A stretch of 64,000 bases of DNA from Nakamurella panacisegetis (GCF_900104535.1 NZ_LT629710.1:2976001-3040000); one strand, 5' to 3'. Positions 35,293 through 46,554 are shown, counted from the first letter of the stretch. Notes: a model not told the origin generated them from the letters alone. A program made the numbers and translations.

Positions 35293-35316
35293 ATCACGAT
35301 CGGGTCTCATCGTGAT
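35293..35316. promoter_or_regulatory. Palindrome upstream of the EspI-like gene, candidate operator
   Basis: ATCACGAT and ATCGTGAT form a perfect 8+8 inverted repeat with an 8-base spacer, 118 bases before the leftward GTG/ATG start at 35175. On the same strand TTGACA (35291-35286) follows immediately, but I see no good -10 box at 17 bases. It could bind a dimeric regulator controlling the ATPase gene. Confidence 0.4.
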
Positions 35317-35408
35317 CGATCGTAAGGGGATGACCCCGTACCGGGCCCATTCGACGAATGGGCTCCCCCGTTCAGACGAAGCTCGACCCGGGGCAGACCA
35401 TCACCGGG

Positions 35409-37079
35409 TCAGCCCTGGATCAGGGCCGTCACTTCCGCCTTGAGGGCGGCCAGATCGACCGCGGCCGCCGCCCGCAGGCGGGGGAGATCCGCCGCGACCG
35501 GCACCGGGGTGACGATCTCCAGGTAGCACTTGAGCTTGGGCTCGGTGCCCGATGGACGGACGATCACCCGCGCCCGCTCGGTGGCCAGGCGGACTCCGTC
35601 GGTCCGTGGAAGCAGGTCGGCGGCGGTGACCACGGCCTCGCCCAGGAGCGTCGTCGGCAGGTGCGTCCGGAGCCGGCTCATCCAGCGCGGAATGGTCGAC
35701 TGGTCGGCGACCCGCATCGAGACCGCGCCTGTGGTGTGCAACCCGTGCGTCACGGCCAGGTCGTCGAGAACGTCGGGTACGGACCGACCGGCGCCCTTCA
35801 GGTCGGCCGCGAGGTCGCAGGCCAGCACCGCGGCCGAGATGCCGTCCTTGTCGCGCACGGCATCCGGGTCGACGGCCAGGCCGAGCGCCTCCTCGTAGCC
35901 GAAGACGAGCCCGGTGCCGTGCCCGTCCCCGGCCCGCACGATCCACTTGAACCCGGTCAACGTCTCGTCGTACCGGGCGCCGCGAGCGGCGGCGATCCGA
36001 CCGAGCATCTGCGAGGAGACGATGGTGGTGGCCACCAACGGGTCCGGATGGGCCGTGCGGTCCAGCCGGTCCAGGATGCGGTCACCGAGCAACGCCCCGG
36101 CCTCGTCACCGCTGAGCATCCGCCAGATACCGTCCGCCCCGGGAACGCCGATGCTGCAGCGGTCGGCATCCGGATCGTTGGCGATGGCGAGATCGGCGCC
36201 GATCTCGGCGGCCAGGGCCAGCAGGTGATCGGTGGCCCCCGGCTCCTCCGGGTTCGGGAACGTCACGGTCGGGAAATCCGGATCGGGTACGGCCTGGTCG
36301 GCGACCACGTGCACGTCGGTGAATCCGGCCCGATGCAGGGCCTTGACCAGGGTTTCGCCCCCGACGCCGTGCAACGCGGTGGTGGCCACCCGCAGGTCCC
36401 GGACGGCTCCACCGGCACCGGCCAAGCCGGCCGCGCGGCCGACGTAGGCCTCGAGCAGGTCGTCGGGCCAGGACAGCGGGGCACCGGCGGTGTCGATCGA
36501 GATGGCGGGGCGGGCCGCGGCGATGGCGGCTTCGATCTCGGTGTCGGCCGGACCGACCAGCTGGCAGCCGCCGTCCAGGTAGACCTTGAGCCCGTTGTCC
36601 TGGGGCGGGTTGTGGGACGCCGTGACCTGCAGCCCGGCGGCGGCGTTCAGGCGACGGACGGCGAACGCGGTGACCGGGGTCGGCAGTGCGCTCGGCGCCA
36701 GCAGTGCCCGGAAACCGGTGGCCGCCAGCACCGTGGCGGCGTCCCGGGCGAACTCGGCCGAGCGGTGGCGGGCGTCGAATCCGATCACCACGGTCGCCCC
36801 ACCGGCCCCCTGCGCCTTCAGATAGGCCGCGATCCCGGCGGCGGCCCGGCGCACCACGGCCAGGTTCATGCCGGCCGGTCCGGCCCGGAGCGGCCCACGG
36901 AGACCGGCGGTGCCGAACGTGAGCGGGCTGCTCATTCGTTCGGTCAGGTCGTCGAGGGCCGGTGTCGAACCGCCCATCGCCTCGGCCAAGACCTTCTGCA
37001 ACTCGGCGCGGTCGGAGGGCGACGGGTCGTCGGCGATCCAGCGCATCGCCTTCTGGCGCAACTCCGAACCGACGGTCAT
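35409..37079 (-). CDS. pmmB: Phosphomannomutase/phosphoglucomutase family enzyme
   Basis: This 556-residue alpha-D-phosphohexomutase has the phosphoserine loop [11 protein letters not shown] (S155), the metal loop DPDADRCS, the sugar loop GYEEALG and the phosphate-binding [10 protein letters not shown], so it should be active. Its start overlaps the stop of the PNP gene (ATGA). The deoD-pmmB pair is also found in Mycobacterium. Since PNP yields (deoxy)ribose 1-phosphate and no deoB is seen, this mutase may act as the phosphopentomutase; a role in mannose or glucose phosphate conversion is the textbook alternative. Confidence 0.9.
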   Translation of the reverse strand: MTVGSELRQKAMRWIADDPSPSDRAELQKVLAEAMGGSTPALDDLTERMSSPLTFGTAGLRGPLRAGPAGMNLAVVRRAAAGIAAYLKAQGAGGATVVIGFDARHRSAEFARDAATVLAATGFRALLAPSALPTPVTAFAVRRLNAAAGLQVTASHNPPQDNGLKVYLDGGCQLVGPADTEIEAAIAAARPAISIDTAGAPLSWPDDLLEAYVGRAAGLAGAGGAVRDLRVATTALHGVGGETLVKALHRAGFTDVHVVADQAVPDPDFPTVTFPNPEEPGATDHLLALAAEIGADLAIANDPDADRCSIGVPGADGIWRMLSGDEAGALLGDRILDRLDRTAHPDPLVATTIVSSQMLGRIAAARGARYDETLTGFKWIVRAGDGHGTGLVFGYEEALGLAVDPDAVRDKDGISAAVLACDLAADLKGAGRSVPDVLDDLAVTHGLHTTGAVSMRVADQSTIPRWMSRLRTHLPTTLLGEAVVTAADLLPRTDGVRLATERARVIVRPSGTEPKLKCYLEIVTPVPVAADLPRLRAAAAVDLAALKAEVTALIQG

Positions 37080-37885
37080 GCCTGGGCCACGACGTCGGCC
37101 AACAGCGAGCCCATCCGGCCGGCGGCGGCGCGGCCCTCGGCCAGCACCTCGAGATGGTTCAGCGGTTCGCCCGTCATGCCGGCGGCCAGGTTGGTGACCA
37201 GCGACAGCCCGAACACCTCGACTCCGGCCTCCCGGGCGGCAATGGCCTCGAGGACGGTGGACATGCCGACCAGATCCGCGCCCAGCGTGCGCAGCATGCG
37301 GATCTCGGCCGGGGTCTCGAAATGCGGACCGGGCAACTGGGCGTAGACCCCTTCCTCCAGGCTCGGGTCGATCTCGGTGGCCAGCTTGCGCAGCCGCGGC
37401 GAGTACAGGTCGGTGAGGTCGACGAAGTTCGCCCCGACGATGGGCGAGATCCCGGTCAGATTCAGGTGATCAGCGATCAGCACCGGCTGGCCCGGACGCA
37501 TGCCGTCGCGCAGTCCGCCGGCCGCGTTGGTCAGCACGATCAGCTTCGCCCCGGCGGCGGCGGCCGTGCGGACGCCGTGGGCCAGTGCGGCCACTCCGCG
37601 GCCCTCGTACAAGTGGGTCCGCCCCAGGAAGACCAGGGCGCGTTTGTCGCCGATCGGGATGGACCGGACGGCACCGCCGTGGCCCGGCACGACCGGCGGC
37701 AGGAAGCCGGGCAGGTCGGCCATCTTGATCTCCGCCGTGGCCGTGCCCAGCGCGTCGGCGGCCGGTGCCCAGCCCGATCCCATCACCAGGGCGACGTCGT
37801 GGTGAAGCACTCCCGTCGCTTTGGCGAGCGCCGACGCGGCTTCCTCGGCTTTGGCGCGGTTGTCGGTCCCAGCATCATCAGACAT
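37076..37885 (-). CDS. deoD: Purine-nucleoside phosphorylase (trimeric type)
   Basis: The 269-residue protein cleaves purine (deoxy)nucleosides with phosphate to base and (deoxy)ribose 1-phosphate. It has MGSGW (phosphate loop), [10 protein letters not shown], the base-binding Glu in [20 protein letters not shown] and the Asn in [10 protein letters not shown]. These are features of the trimeric inosine/guanosine phosphorylase class rather than hexameric E. coli DeoD, despite the customary mycobacterial symbol. It overlaps pmmB downstream and the kinase gene upstream (8 bases), so the three are one operon. Confidence 0.93.
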   Translation of the reverse strand: MSDDAGTDNRAKAEEAASALAKATGVLHHDVALVMGSGWAPAADALGTATAEIKMADLPGFLPPVVPGHGGAVRSIPIGDKRALVFLGRTHLYEGRGVAALAHGVRTAAAAGAKLIVLTNAAGGLRDGMRPGQPVLIADHLNLTGISPIVGANFVDLTDLYSPRLRKLATEIDPSLEEGVYAQLPGPHFETPAEIRMLRTLGADLVGMSTVLEAIAAREAGVEVFGLSLVTNLAAGMTGEPLNHLEVLAEGRAAAGRMGSLLADVVAQA

Positions 37886-39125
37886 GCAGCGGAGCGTAGG
37901 GCAGGGCCGCGACCGGTGCCGCGTCGGCCGCGGCGATCGGCGTGCCGTTCTCCAGGTGCGCGACGACGCGGACACCGAAATACCCGGCGGCGGCGGCGAG
38001 GACGGCCACCAACAGGGCGACGGCGGTCAGCGCGAGCTTCCGGCGCGGGGACCGGGCCGGTGCCGTGACCGGGATCGGGCGCAGCGCGGTGGCCGCGGAC
38101 CCGGCCCAGGGCGGCGGCGGGAGGGCCGGACCGGCCCGCAGGTCCCCGGGTCGGTTCGACGCCGAGGTCGCCCATGGCGGGGGCGGCAACGGGGGGCGGT
38201 TCGCTGAAGGCGGGCGTTGGGCCCGAGCCGCCGGCTTCCAGGCGTGCGTCACCAGGCCCCCGGTGTCGACCGCGATCCGCAGCATCGCCTGATGGGCCAG
38301 TCCGACCGACATCCGGGTCGACGGGTCCTTGACGAGCAGACCGCGGATCACCCCGCTGAGCTGGCCGGAATTCGGGTGCGGCGGGACCGGGTCCTGCACC
38401 ACCGAGGTCAGGGTGGCCAGCGGGGTGCCCTGGTCGAACGGCGGCCCACCCTGGACACAGGCGAACAACAGGGCGCCGAGCCCCCAGGCGTCGGACTGTG
38501 CATTGGCCGGGCGGCCGGCGGCCACCTCGGGGGAGATGTAGGCCGGCGAACCGAGCAACAGGCCGCTGGCCGTGATGGTCTGCTCCCCGGCGCTGCGCGC
38601 GATGCCGAAGTCGGTCAATTTGATCCGACCGTCGTCGCAGATCAGCACGTTGCCCGGTTTGACGTCACGGTGGGTGATGCCGGCCGAGTGGGCGGCGAGC
38701 AGGCCGGTGGCCACCGACAGGCCGACCACTGCGGACTCGGTGTCGGACAGGGTTCCGTCCCGGGCCAGGATCTCGGCCAGGGACCGGGCCGAGAGCAACT
38801 CCATGACGATGGCCGGCCCGTTCGGCAGGCTGAGCATGTCGAAGATGGTCACCACGTGCGGGTCGGAGACGGACGCGACCGCCCTGGCCTCCCGCATCGT
38901 GCGCTGGGCGATCTGGTCGACCTCGGATTTCGGCATGCCGGCCGGGAAATCGACTTCTTTGATCGCGACCGGGCGGCCGAGAACCTCGTCGTAGGCGGCC
39001 CACACCTTTCCCATGGCGCCCTTGCCGACCACGCGCTCCAACCGGTAGCGGCCACCCAGGAGCCGCTGGGTCGGCTCGTCCTCGGGCACGGCACGGCCAC
39101 CCGCGGGGTCGGAGACGGTGGCCAC
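37878..39125 (-). CDS. Membrane Ser/Thr protein kinase
   Basis: GTG start; 415 residues. It has the glycine loop GKGAMGKVW (34-42), lysine K56, HRD at 152-154, DFG at 172-174 and SPAYISPE in the activation segment, so it is a complete PknB-type kinase. A Pro-rich linker leads to a single membrane helix at ~365-392, and only ~25 residues remain outside, so it has no sizeable sensor domain. Its last bases overlap the PNP start, placing it at the head of the nucleoside-salvage operon. It is divergent from kdp, sharing a 228-base region; a link to either is unproven. Confidence 0.92.
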   Translation of the reverse strand: MATVSDPAGGRAVPEDEPTQRLLGGRYRLERVVGKGAMGKVWAAYDEVLGRPVAIKEVDFPAGMPKSEVDQIAQRTMREARAVASVSDPHVVTIFDMLSLPNGPAIVMELLSARSLAEILARDGTLSDTESAVVGLSVATGLLAAHSAGITHRDVKPGNVLICDDGRIKLTDFGIARSAGEQTITASGLLLGSPAYISPEVAAGRPANAQSDAWGLGALLFACVQGGPPFDQGTPLATLTSVVQDPVPPHPNSGQLSGVIRGLLVKDPSTRMSVGLAHQAMLRIAVDTGGLVTHAWKPAARAQRPPSANRPPLPPPPWATSASNRPGDLRAGPALPPPPWAGSAATALRPIPVTAPARSPRRKLALTAVALLVAVLAAAAGYFGVRVVAHLENGTPIAAADAAPVAALPYAPLHV

Positions 39126-39164
39126 CGCTCCAGGGTAGTGGAGTGAGGATCCCGGCCCGTTGGC

Positions 39165-39214
39165 ATCAGGATTCCGTCAAGAACGTTTCCCGGGCCGTCA
39201 AGGCCGTATCAGGA
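39165..39214 (+). promoter_or_regulatory. Four RTCARGR direct repeats, candidate KdpE operator
   Basis: ATCAGGA (39165), GTCAAGA (39176), GTCAAGG (39197) and ATCAGGA (39208) are spaced 11, 21 and 11 bases. OmpR-family regulators such as KdpE bind head-to-tail on direct repeats with about 11-base period, so this reads as two dimer sites. They lie 140-190 bases before kdpF, and 40 bases upstream of the divergent kinase start, which they could also influence. Confidence 0.55.
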
Positions 39215-39353
39215 CCCATCAGCCGTCGGGCCGGGCCGCCATACCGTCGTCGCCAGTGGGACCGACCGGCCCTACCGTGCGAAAACACTGGGTATCAAAC
39301 AAGAACTGGCGGCACCAGGTGTTCACTTCCCGTTGGCTCTCCGGGGCAACGTC

Positions 39354-39434
39354 ATGACCGTGGTGGCGGCCGCGGCCGCGATCGGACTGTTGGTCTATCT
39401 CTTCCTGGCCCTGCTCAAACCGGAGCGTTTCTGA
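39354..39434 (+). CDS. kdpF: KdpF, small subunit of the K+-transporting ATPase
   Basis: This 26-residue single-helix peptide (MTVVAAAAAIGLLVYLFLAL, then LKPERF) was found by eye because of its position and the KPERF ending typical of KdpF. It stabilises the KdpFABC complex in the membrane. Its TGA overlaps the kdpA ATG (TGATG at 39432-39436), giving translational coupling. Confidence 0.92.
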   Translation: MTVVAAAAAIGLLVYLFLALLKPERF

Positions 39435-41095
39435 TGACGCCCTGGTTGTCCGCGGCCCTGGAGATCACTCTGGTCGTCGCCGTGCTGGCGATCATCCACG
39501 TCCCGCTCGGCGAGTACATGGCCCGGATCTACACCTCCGACAAGCACTGGAAGGTGGAGCGGGGGTTCTACCGACTGCTCCGGATCGACAGCCGCGCCGA
39601 TCAACGCTGGTACACCTACCTGCTGTCCGTTCTGGGCTTCAGTGCGGTGTCGATCCTGCTCCTCTGGGCGCTGCTGTCCGCGCAGTCGTACCTGCCGTTC
39701 GATTTCGGCCGGGCCGGCCTGCCGAAAGCCCAGGGTTTCAACACCGCTGTCAGTTTCGTGACCAACACGAATTGGCAGTCCTATTCCGGAGAGACCGCGT
39801 TGGGTTACACCGTGCAGGCCATCGGTCTCACGGTCCAGAACTTCCTCTCCGGTGCGGTGGGCATGGTCGTGGTCGCGGCGCTCATCCGGGGACTGGTCCG
39901 TCGGCACACCGATCGGCTGGGCAATTTCTGGGTCGACCTGACCCGGACCACGGTACGTCTGCTGCTGCCCATCTCGACCGTCATCGCGCTCGTGATGGTG
40001 GCCGGTGGCGTCATCCAGAACCTGAACGCGCCGACCGACATCACCACGCTGGCCGGCGGATCGCAGACCATTCCCGGTGGCCTGGTCGCCTCACAGGAGG
40101 TGATCAAGCAACTGGGGACGAACGGCGGCGGGTATTTCAACGCGAACTCCGGACACCCATTCGAGAACCCGGCCCAGTGGACCAATCTCCTGGCCATCGT
40201 GCTGATGCTCGCCATTCCGTTCGCCCTGCCACGCACTTTCGGGCGAATGGTCGGCAGCATCAAGCAGGGCGTCGCCATTCTGATCACCATGGCCGTGTTG
40301 TGGGCCGGGTCCCTGACCACCACCCTGGTGCTGGAGGAAAGCCACGCCGGCGCCGCACTGCGCGCGGCCGGCGCCGCAATGGAGGGCAAGGAGGTCAGAT
40401 TCGGCGTACCGATGTCCACCTTGTTCGAGGTATCCACCACGCTGACCTCCACGGGGGCGGTGGATTCCACCCATTCCTCGTTCACCGGTCTCGGCGGCGG
40501 CGCACTGCTGTTGAACATGTTGCTGGGTGAGATCGCCCCCGGGGGGACCGGATCCGGTCTCTACGGGATGCTGATCCTGGCCATGGTCGGTGTGTTCGTG
40601 GCCGGCCTCATGGTCGGGCGTACGCCGACGTACCTGGGCAAGCGCATCGGCGGCGAGCAGATGAAGTACGTCGCTCTCTACATCCTGGCCACCCCGGCCC
40701 TGGTGCTGCTCGGTACCGGTGTGGCGCTGCTGGTCCCGTCGGCCAAGAGTGCGGTCCTGAACTCCGGGCCCCACTCACTGACCGAGATCGTCTACGCGTT
40801 CGGCTCGGCGGCCAACAACAACGGCTCCGCCTTCGCCGGGCTGTCGGCCAACAACGACTTCTACAACATCGCCTTGGGCGTGGTGATGCTCCTCGGCCGA
40901 TTCGTTCCCATCGCGATGGTGCTGGCCCTGGCCGGATCGCTGGGACGCCAAGGGTTCCGTCCGGACGATTCCGGGACGCTCCCCACCCACAAACTCCAGT
41001 TCATCACCATCCTCATCGGGGTGGTGGTCCTGGTCGCCGCTCTCACCTACCTTCCGGCGCTTGCGCTGGGTCCGATTGCCGAGGGATCAGCATGA
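39434..41095 (+). CDS. kdpA: KdpA, potassium-binding channel subunit
   Basis: The 553-residue protein has about ten membrane helices and is the K+ channel-like subunit of the Kdp P-type ATPase. Selectivity-filter segments of the four pseudo-repeats are visible: [48 protein letters not shown] and [16 protein letters not shown] set the start at the ATG that overlaps kdpF; earlier in-frame codons run through the kdpF gene and promoter. It ends in an ATGA overlap with kdpB. Confidence 0.96.
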   Translation: MTPWLSAALEITLVVAVLAIIHVPLGEYMARIYTSDKHWKVERGFYRLLRIDSRADQRWYTYLLSVLGFSAVSILLLWALLSAQSYLPFDFGRAGLPKAQGFNTAVSFVTNTNWQSYSGETALGYTVQAIGLTVQNFLSGAVGMVVVAALIRGLVRRHTDRLGNFWVDLTRTTVRLLLPISTVIALVMVAGGVIQNLNAPTDITTLAGGSQTIPGGLVASQEVIKQLGTNGGGYFNANSGHPFENPAQWTNLLAIVLMLAIPFALPRTFGRMVGSIKQGVAILITMAVLWAGSLTTTLVLEESHAGAALRAAGAAMEGKEVRFGVPMSTLFEVSTTLTSTGAVDSTHSSFTGLGGGALLLNMLLGEIAPGGTGSGLYGMLILAMVGVFVAGLMVGRTPTYLGKRIGGEQMKYVALYILATPALVLLGTGVALLVPSAKSAVLNSGPHSLTEIVYAFGSAANNNGSAFAGLSANNDFYNIALGVVMLLGRFVPIAMVLALAGSLGRQGFRPDDSGTLPTHKLQFITILIGVVVLVAALTYLPALALGPIAEGSA

Positions 41096-43170
41096 CCACG
41101 CCTGTTCTGCACCGACCGGCCGTCGCCGGTTCCCAGGACGCCGAGCCGCACCGCGTCGGGGCGGGCGTCTTCCGGCCCGCCAGCCTGCTCGCGGCGCTCC
41201 CGAACGCCCTGAAAGCCCTTGACCCGCGGGTGATGTGGCACAACCCGGTGATGTTCGTGGTCGAGGTCGGTGCCGCTCTGACCACGGCACTGTGCTTCAC
41301 CGACTACAGCGCGTTCAGTGTCTGGATCGCGATCTGGCTGTGGCTCACCGTCCTGTTCGCCAACCTGGCCGACTCCGTGGCCGAAGGCCGCGGACGGGCT
41401 CAGGCGGCATCCCTGCGGGCCGGCCGGGACACCGCGGTCGCGCGCCGGCTGACCGGCGACACCGAGGAACAGGTCCCGGCTTCCGAGTTGCGCCAGGGCG
41501 ACCTGGTGGTGTGCGAAGCCGGTGACACCGTCCCCGGCGACGGCGAGATCACCGAGGGCGTGGCCAGCGTCGACGAGGCCGCGATCACCGGGGAGTCGGC
41601 CCCGGTGGTCCGGGAGTCCGGCGGCGACCGCTCGTCGGTGACGGGCGGGACCAGGGTGCTGTCCGACCGGATCGTCGTGCGGATCACCGCGGATCCAGGT
41701 AAGTCCTTCGTGGACCGGATGATCGCCCTGGTCGAGGGGTCGGTCCGCTCGAAGACCCCCAACGAGATCGCCCTGAACATCCTGCTGGCCAGCCTGACCA
41801 TCGTCTTCCTCCTGGTGATCATGGCGCTGCAGCCGATGGCGTCCTTCTCCGGCTCGCACCAGTCGATCGTCGTGCTGGTGTCCCTGCTCGTCTGCCTCAT
41901 TCCGACGACGATCGGGGCCCTGGTCTCGGCCATCGGTGTGGCCGGCATGGACCGGCTGGTGCAGCGGAACGTACTGGCCATGAGCGGCCGGGCGGTCGAG
42001 GCGGCCGGAGATGTCTCGACCCTGTTGCTGGACAAGACCGGCACCATCACGTTCGGCAATCGTCAGGCTTCCGAACTGGTCGTCGCACCTGGGGTGGACA
42101 TGGCCGACCTGGCGTCGGCCGCGCTCGACTCGTCGATGGCGGACGAGACGCCGGAGGGACGCTCGCTGGTGGACCTGTGCCAGAGCCGTTACGGCGCCGA
42201 ACCTTCCGTCGGCGACGAGTGCACGTTCGTGGAATTCTCGGCCCGCACCAGGATGAGTGGCGTCGATCTCCCGTCGCGCAGTATCCGCAAGGGCGCCGGC
42301 TCGGCCGTGACAGCCTGGGTCACCGAACACGGGGGACAGGTCGGCCGGGATGTCATGGACGCGGTCGACACGATCGCCGGCAGCGGCGGAACCCCGCTGC
42401 TGGTGGCCGAACTGGTCGGCGAGCGCTCCCGCGTGCTGGGCGTCGTGCATCTGAAGGACGTGGTGAAGCCCGGTATCTCTGAACGGTTCGCCGAGTTGCG
42501 GAAGATGGGGATCCGGACGGTGATGATCACCGGCGACACCCAGTTGACGGCCCGATCGATCGCGGCCGAGGCCGGGGTCGACGACTTCCTGGCCGAGGCG
42601 ACGCCGGAGGACAAACTGGCCTACATCCGCCAGGAGCAGACGGGCGGACGGATCGTCGCGATGACCGGGGACGGCACGAACGACGCGCCGGCGCTGGCCC
42701 AGGCCGACGTCGGGGTGGCCATGAACTCCGGGACGACCGCCGCGAAAGAGGCAGGCAACATGGTCGACCTCGATTCCAGCCCCACCAAGCTCATCGACAT
42801 CGTGGAGATCGGCAAGCAGTTGCTGATCACCCGCGGGGCGCTCACCACGTTCTCGCTCGCGAACGACATCGCCAAGTACTTCGCCATCCTGCCGGCCATG
42901 TTCACCGGGGTCTTCCCCGGGCTGCGGGCGCTGAACATCATGAAGCTGGCCACGCCGTCCTCGGCGGTGCTGTCGGCCGTCATCTTCAACGCGCTGGTGA
43001 TCATCGCCCTGATCCCGCTGGCCATGCGCGGAGTCCGCTACACCCCGTCCTCGGCGGCGAAGTTGTTGTCCCGCAACCTGTGGATCTACGGACTGGGCGG
43101 ACTCGTCGTCCCGTTCGTCGGCATCAAGCTCATCGACCTCGTCATTTCCCTGATTCCCGGAATCGGCTGA
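41092..43170 (+). CDS. kdpB: KdpB, P-type ATPase subunit
   Basis: The 692-residue catalytic subunit hydrolyses ATP to drive K+ uptake. The phosphorylated D314 lies in [12 protein letters not shown], the dephosphorylation loop reads ITGESAPV, and the hinge [21 protein letters not shown] is intact. The first ~40 residues are a variable cytoplasmic tail. It overlaps kdpA by four bases and is followed by kdpC after five. Confidence 0.97.
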   Translation: MTTPVLHRPAVAGSQDAEPHRVGAGVFRPASLLAALPNALKALDPRVMWHNPVMFVVEVGAALTTALCFTDYSAFSVWIAIWLWLTVLFANLADSVAEGRGRAQAASLRAGRDTAVARRLTGDTEEQVPASELRQGDLVVCEAGDTVPGDGEITEGVASVDEAAITGESAPVVRESGGDRSSVTGGTRVLSDRIVVRITADPGKSFVDRMIALVEGSVRSKTPNEIALNILLASLTIVFLLVIMALQPMASFSGSHQSIVVLVSLLVCLIPTTIGALVSAIGVAGMDRLVQRNVLAMSGRAVEAAGDVSTLLLDKTGTITFGNRQASELVVAPGVDMADLASAALDSSMADETPEGRSLVDLCQSRYGAEPSVGDECTFVEFSARTRMSGVDLPSRSIRKGAGSAVTAWVTEHGGQVGRDVMDAVDTIAGSGGTPLLVAELVGERSRVLGVVHLKDVVKPGISERFAELRKMGIRTVMITGDTQLTARSIAAEAGVDDFLAEATPEDKLAYIRQEQTGGRIVAMTGDGTNDAPALAQADVGVAMNSGTTAAKEAGNMVDLDSSPTKLIDIVEIGKQLLITRGALTTFSLANDIAKYFAILPAMFTGVFPGLRALNIMKLATPSSAVLSAVIFNALVIIALIPLAMRGVRYTPSSAAKLLSRNLWIYGLGGLVVPFVGIKLIDLVISLIPGIG

Positions 43171-43175
43171 TCACC

Positions 43176-43838
43176 ATGTCTGCAGACACCCTTACCCCCA
43201 CCACCCCGACTCCGTCGGACCCCGGTGCGTCGTCCCCCTCGGTCGGCACGCTGGCCTCGATCGCCGGTCGGCAGCTGCTCGTCGGCCTACGTTTCCTGCT
43301 CGCCATGACGGTCGTGCTCGGCATTGCCTATCCCTTGCTGGTCCTGGGGATCGGCCAGCTGATCGCCCCGGCCAAGGCCAACGGATCGATGGTCTCGGTC
43401 AACGGCACCACTGTCGGGTCGAGCCTGATCGGTCAGAACTTCACCGGCGCCAAATGGTTCCAATCGCGGCCGTCGGCGGCCGGCGCCGACGGATACGACC
43501 CGACGTCCTCCGGTGGCAGCAACCTCGCCGCCGACAGCGCGGTGCTGGCCAAGCAGGTGCAGGACCGGCGGGCGGCGGTGGCCAAGGCCGACGGGGTGCC
43601 CGAGTCGGCCGTGCCGCCGGACGCGGTCACCGCCTCCGGCTCCGGGCTCGACCCGGACATCAGCCTGGCCTATGCACTCATCCAGGTCGATCGGGTGGCC
43701 AAGGCCCGCGGGCTGTCGCTCGCCGTCGTGCGGAATCTGGTCGAGTCCCACGTCGAATCCAAGGTGCTCGGCTTCATCGGGCAAGGCGGAGTCAACGTGC
43801 TCGAACTGAACGTCGCGGTCGACCGCCTGGCCGGCTGA
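43176..43838 (+). CDS. kdpC: KdpC, stabilising subunit of the K+-transporting ATPase
   Basis: The 220-residue protein has one N-terminal helix (FLLAMTVVLGIAYPLLVLGIGQL, ~38-60) and the family signatures GSSLIGQNF, YDPTSSGGSNLA, GSGLDPDISLAYALIQVDRVAKARG and VNVLELNVAVD near the end. It binds near the ATP site of KdpB and helps assembly. The Thr/Pro-rich N-terminus is longer than in E. coli, so a start slightly downstream cannot be excluded. Confidence 0.95.
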   Translation: MSADTLTPTTPTPSDPGASSPSVGTLASIAGRQLLVGLRFLLAMTVVLGIAYPLLVLGIGQLIAPAKANGSMVSVNGTTVGSSLIGQNFTGAKWFQSRPSAAGADGYDPTSSGGSNLAADSAVLAKQVQDRRAAVAKADGVPESAVPPDAVTASGSGLDPDISLAYALIQVDRVAKARGLSLAVVRNLVESHVESKVLGFIGQGGVNVLELNVAVDRLAG

Positions 43839-43935
43839 CCGCGATGGAGCGACCGCCGTCCGGCACAGTGGAGGCAGCAGCGCTCGCGCCGTCGGATGTC
43901 GAGTGCTGGAATCGGGAGAGAGGCAGGATGGGGCG

Positions 43936-46554
43936 GTGATCGAGGAGGGCAGCGTTCCGGCGTCCAGCGGCAGTGCCCGCACGTCGACCGAGCGCCCGGC
44001 GGCGCGCGGGCGGCTGCGGGTCTACCTCGGTGCCGCGCCGGGGGTGGGCAAGACCGTGGCGATGCTCGGCGAGGCGCGCCGCCGCCGGGAACGGGGGACC
44101 GACGTCGTGGTCGGCATCGTCGAGGACCACGGACGCGACTACACCCGTGAATGCCTGGGCGACCTCGAGGTGATCCCGCGGCGAACACTGGAGCACCGGG
44201 GCATCACGCTGACTGAACTCGACCTTCCCGCGGTGCTGGCCCGCCGTCCGGCCGTGGTCCTGATCGATGAGCTGGCGCACACCAACGCCCCGGGCATCGG
44301 TCACGAAAAGCGTTGGCAGGACGTGCAATCCATCCTGGACGCCGGGATCGACGTGATCACAACGGTGAACATCCAGCATCTGGAGTCACTGAACGACGTG
44401 GTGGCCGGCATCACCGGGATCGTCCAGGCCGAGACCGTGCCCGATGACGTGGTGCGGGCGGCCGACCAGATCGAGCTGGTCGACATGAGCCCGCAGTCCC
44501 TGCGGCGGCGGATGGCCCACGGGCACGTCTACCCGGCCGGAGCCATCGACACCGCGCTGGGCAACTACTTCCGCGAGGGCAACCTGACCGCGCTGCGGGA
44601 GTTGGCTCTGCTGTGGGTGGCCGATCGGGTCGACGAGGGGCTGGACCGGTACCGCCGCGAGCACGGCATCACCGGGACGTGGGCCGCCCGTGAGCGCATC
44701 GTGGTGGCGTTGACCGGAGGTCCGGAGGGGCCGCTGCTGCTACGACGGGGGGCGCGGATCGCCGGCCGGGCGACCGGTCGGGACCTGGTGGCCGTGCACA
44801 TCGTCCGGTCCGACGGTTCGATGGGCGCCCCCACCGGCGAGATCGAGAGCCAGCGCCTGCTGGCCGAGAGCCTCGGCGGCAGCTTCCACCTCATCGTCGG
44901 GGACGACATCGCGGCCTCGGTCCTGGATTTCGCCCGCGGTGTCAACGGGACGCAGATCGTCGTCGGAGCCTCCCGCCACGGTCGGCTCACCCAGCTGGTG
45001 CGCCCCAGCACATCGATGGCCATCGTCCGTGGGTCGGGCGACATCGACGTGCACGTGGTGACCCACCAACCGATGCCGCGGCCGCCGGGCCGAGCCCGCC
45101 GTCGGGCCAGTGTCCGGACCCGCTGGGCGTGGGCCGCCGTGGTCGGCGTGCCGGTGCTGCTGGCCGCCGTGATGCGGCTGTTCCGGGAGGGATTGAACCT
45201 GCCGACCGTGCTGCTGATCTTCCTGCTCGGGGTGCAGACCACCGCCTTGATCGGGGGCGTACTGCCGGCCGCGATCACGGCGGTGGTGGCCGGTGTACTG
45301 GCCAACCTGCTGTTCACCCAGCCGTACGGGTCGCTCACCATCGCCGAACCGCAGAACGCGTTCGCCCTGCTGGTATTCGTCGTCGTCGGGGTGACGGTGG
45401 CCAGCATCGTCGATCGGAGCCGGGCCGCCGCCGCGCAGGCCGCCCGCGGTCAGGCCGAGGCGCAGCTGCTGGCCGCGGTGGCCAACACGATGGCGTTGCC
45501 CGGCGATCCTCTCACCGCAGTGCTGGAGCAGGCCCGGATCGGATTCGGCATGCGTCGAGCGGTGCTGGTCCGGAGCGGTCCGGGCACGACCCGACCGGAT
45601 CCCCGTGTCCTCGCGGTGGCCGGTGACACCATGCCGGATCCCGATGATCCGTTGGCGGGCGCCGATGTCGTCGTCGACGCCGACGGGGAGGAAGGACTGG
45701 TGCTGGGCCTGTTCGGGCATCCGCTGGTCGCCGCCGACCAGCAGCTGGTCGACGTGGTGGCGGCCCAGGTCGCGCTGGCCCTGGAACGCAGCGAGCTGGA
45801 GGCGGAAGCCGCGCAGGCCGAGCGACTCCGCCAGTCGGACGTGGTCCGGACAGCGATCCTGGCCGCGGTGTCCCACGACCTGCGGACGCCGCTGGCCACC
45901 ATCAAGGCGTCCATGTCCAGCCTGCGGGACGGCGCCGTCACCTGGTCGGCGGAAGACCGGGACGACCTGCTCGCCGCCACCGACGAAGCGGCCGACCAGC
46001 TGGATGGGCTGCTGTCGAATCTGCTCGACCTCTCCCGGTTGCAGACCGGTGTCCTGGCGCCGGTGCGACGCCCGGTGTCGGTGGACGAGGTGGTGTACCG
46101 GGCCCTCATCGGTCTGCCCACGGCCCGTCTGGACGTCGAGATCAGCGACGACCTGCCGCTCATCGACACCGACCGGGGGCTGCTGGAACGGGTCGTCGCG
46201 AACATCGTGTCGAACGCGGTCAGCCACAGCGCGGACGGGAAGCCGGTGCGGATCCTGGCCGGTGAGGTGCCAGGGGCGGCCTCCATCCAGATCCGCGTGA
46301 TCGACCACGGCGCCGGTGTCCCGGAGGCTCAGCGCGAGGCGATGTTCGCGCCGTTCCAACGACTCGGGGATGCCCCGTCAGGCTCCGGCATCGGGCTCGG
46401 GCTGGCGGTGGCCCGCGGGCTGGCCCTGGCCGTGGACGCCTCCATCGAGGTGGACGACACTCCGGGGGGCGGATTGACGATGATCATCACCGTGCCGATC
46501 GCCGGACGCGACGAGCAACCGGCCTCCGGCCGATCCGAAGGGGAGGCGGTCTGA
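43936..46554 (+). CDS. kdpD: KdpD, sensor histidine kinase for K+ limitation
   Basis: I chose GTG 43936, preceded by GGCAGGA at a good distance; GTG 43903 lacks a ribosome site. The 872-residue protein has the KdpD domain with Walker A GAAPGVGKT near 33-41, a universal-stress-like domain (~250-370) and four membrane helices (~400-490). It then has a GAF-type region, the phospho-acceptor H647 in AAVSHDLRTPLATI, and an ATPase domain with NIVSNAVSHS and GSGIGLGLA. It senses low K+ or turgor and phosphorylates KdpE. The next gene overlaps it as TGATG. Confidence 0.94.
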   Translation: MIEEGSVPASSGSARTSTERPAARGRLRVYLGAAPGVGKTVAMLGEARRRRERGTDVVVGIVEDHGRDYTRECLGDLEVIPRRTLEHRGITLTELDLPAVLARRPAVVLIDELAHTNAPGIGHEKRWQDVQSILDAGIDVITTVNIQHLESLNDVVAGITGIVQAETVPDDVVRAADQIELVDMSPQSLRRRMAHGHVYPAGAIDTALGNYFREGNLTALRELALLWVADRVDEGLDRYRREHGITGTWAARERIVVALTGGPEGPLLLRRGARIAGRATGRDLVAVHIVRSDGSMGAPTGEIESQRLLAESLGGSFHLIVGDDIAASVLDFARGVNGTQIVVGASRHGRLTQLVRPSTSMAIVRGSGDIDVHVVTHQPMPRPPGRARRRASVRTRWAWAAVVGVPVLLAAVMRLFREGLNLPTVLLIFLLGVQTTALIGGVLPAAITAVVAGVLANLLFTQPYGSLTIAEPQNAFALLVFVVVGVTVASIVDRSRAAAAQAARGQAEAQLLAAVANTMALPGDPLTAVLEQARIGFGMRRAVLVRSGPGTTRPDPRVLAVAGDTMPDPDDPLAGADVVVDADGEEGLVLGLFGHPLVAADQQLVDVVAAQVALALERSELEAEAAQAERLRQSDVVRTAILAAVSHDLRTPLATIKASMSSLRDGAVTWSAEDRDDLLAATDEAADQLDGLLSNLLDLSRLQTGVLAPVRRPVSVDEVVYRALIGLPTARLDVEISDDLPLIDTDRGLLERVVANIVSNAVSHSADGKPVRILAGEVPGAASIQIRVIDHGAGVPEAQREAMFAPFQRLGDAPSGSGIGLGLAVARGLALAVDASIEVDDTPGGGLTMIITVPIAGRDEQPASGRSEGEAV

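Noticed and set aside
35358-37346. Long plus-strand open frame antisense to pmmB
   Set aside because: It is a Gly/Arg/His-rich shadow of the minus-strand gene, which has complete family motifs.
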